Below are positions 38,982 to 39,108 of a stretch of DNA of 39,108 bases, piece by piece. Under the pieces are notes generated by a model that was given only the letters and a program-made list of their open reading frames with translations, did no database searches and was not told the DNA's origin. The position numbers and the translations under genes were made by a program. Numbering within the stretch: position 1 is the first letter of the stretch; the number at the start of each line of letters is the position of its first letter. Source of the stretch: Candidatus Omnitrophota bacterium (GTDB taxonomy: Bacteria > Omnitrophota > Gorgyraeia > 2-02-FULL-51-18); the NCBI GenBank assembly GCA_016206805.1, contig JACQQX010000049.1, positions 1 to 39,108 of the forward strand, given 5' to 3'.

Positions 38982-39077
38982 TGTCATTTCGAGGTCGCAG
39001 GCCGAGAAATCCTCTTTTAATGGAAATGGGGCTTTTTTTATGGGATTTCTCGGTCGCCGCGGCGACCTCGAAATGAC
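38982..39077. repeat. REP-like palindrome with perfect 17-bp inverted ends
   Basis: TGTCATTTCGAGGTCGC / GCGACCTCGAAATGACA; inner CCGAGAAATCC / GGATTTCTCGG. Confidence 0.92.
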
Positions 39078-39108
39078 ACATTGTGTGAGCGCTTAAGATG
39101 AGTGAAAT

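Noticed and set aside
38825-39096. ORFs with RGPSLSF / SRPFTVV repeats
   Set aside because: Translations of the 21-bp REP-terminus ladder and the adjacent palindrome.
39097-39108. Start of a following ABC ATPase gene (ATGAGTGAAAT)
   Set aside because: Likely by operon logic, but only four codons are visible, so not listed as a feature.

Overview
The window holds a near-complete str-S10-spc-alpha ribosomal superoperon on the + strand: 5'-truncated fusA, tuf, rpsJ through rplQ, with secY, adk, map, infA, an rpmJ missing from the ORF track, and rpoA. It ends at a strong intrinsic terminator near 18.45 kb. Downstream, in order: aminotransferase - NAD-type isocitrate dehydrogenase - lipA - DapL/AlaC-like aminotransferase; a lipid/glycosyl-transfer trio (GT28, LpxL-like, GT2); nrdB-nrdA of strikingly eukaryote-like type; a TonB-C protein; a membrane glycosyltransferase-TPR fusion; gap-pgk-tpiA-secG; and an oligopeptide ABC transporter (SBP and two permeases). 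All convincing genes are on +. Taxonomic impression (inference only): an uncultured Gram-negative, possibly Omnitrophota/PVC-like. The least explained material is non-coding. (1) A family of palindromic REP-like elements with GTCATTNCGAG ends abuts stop codons. Two of them carry 21-bp tandem 'ladders' of the element terminus, one overlaps the coding start of the SBP gene and appears to supply its signal peptide, and a second palindrome type (GGGGTCTGACCCC) lies in frame inside the TonB-like gene. (2) A roughly 215-nt structured leader precedes the GT28 gene, with a long hairpin, a G-U wobble that is paired only in + strand RNA, and a competing helix. (3) A single NrdR-like box plus a good sigma70 promoter precede nrdBA.
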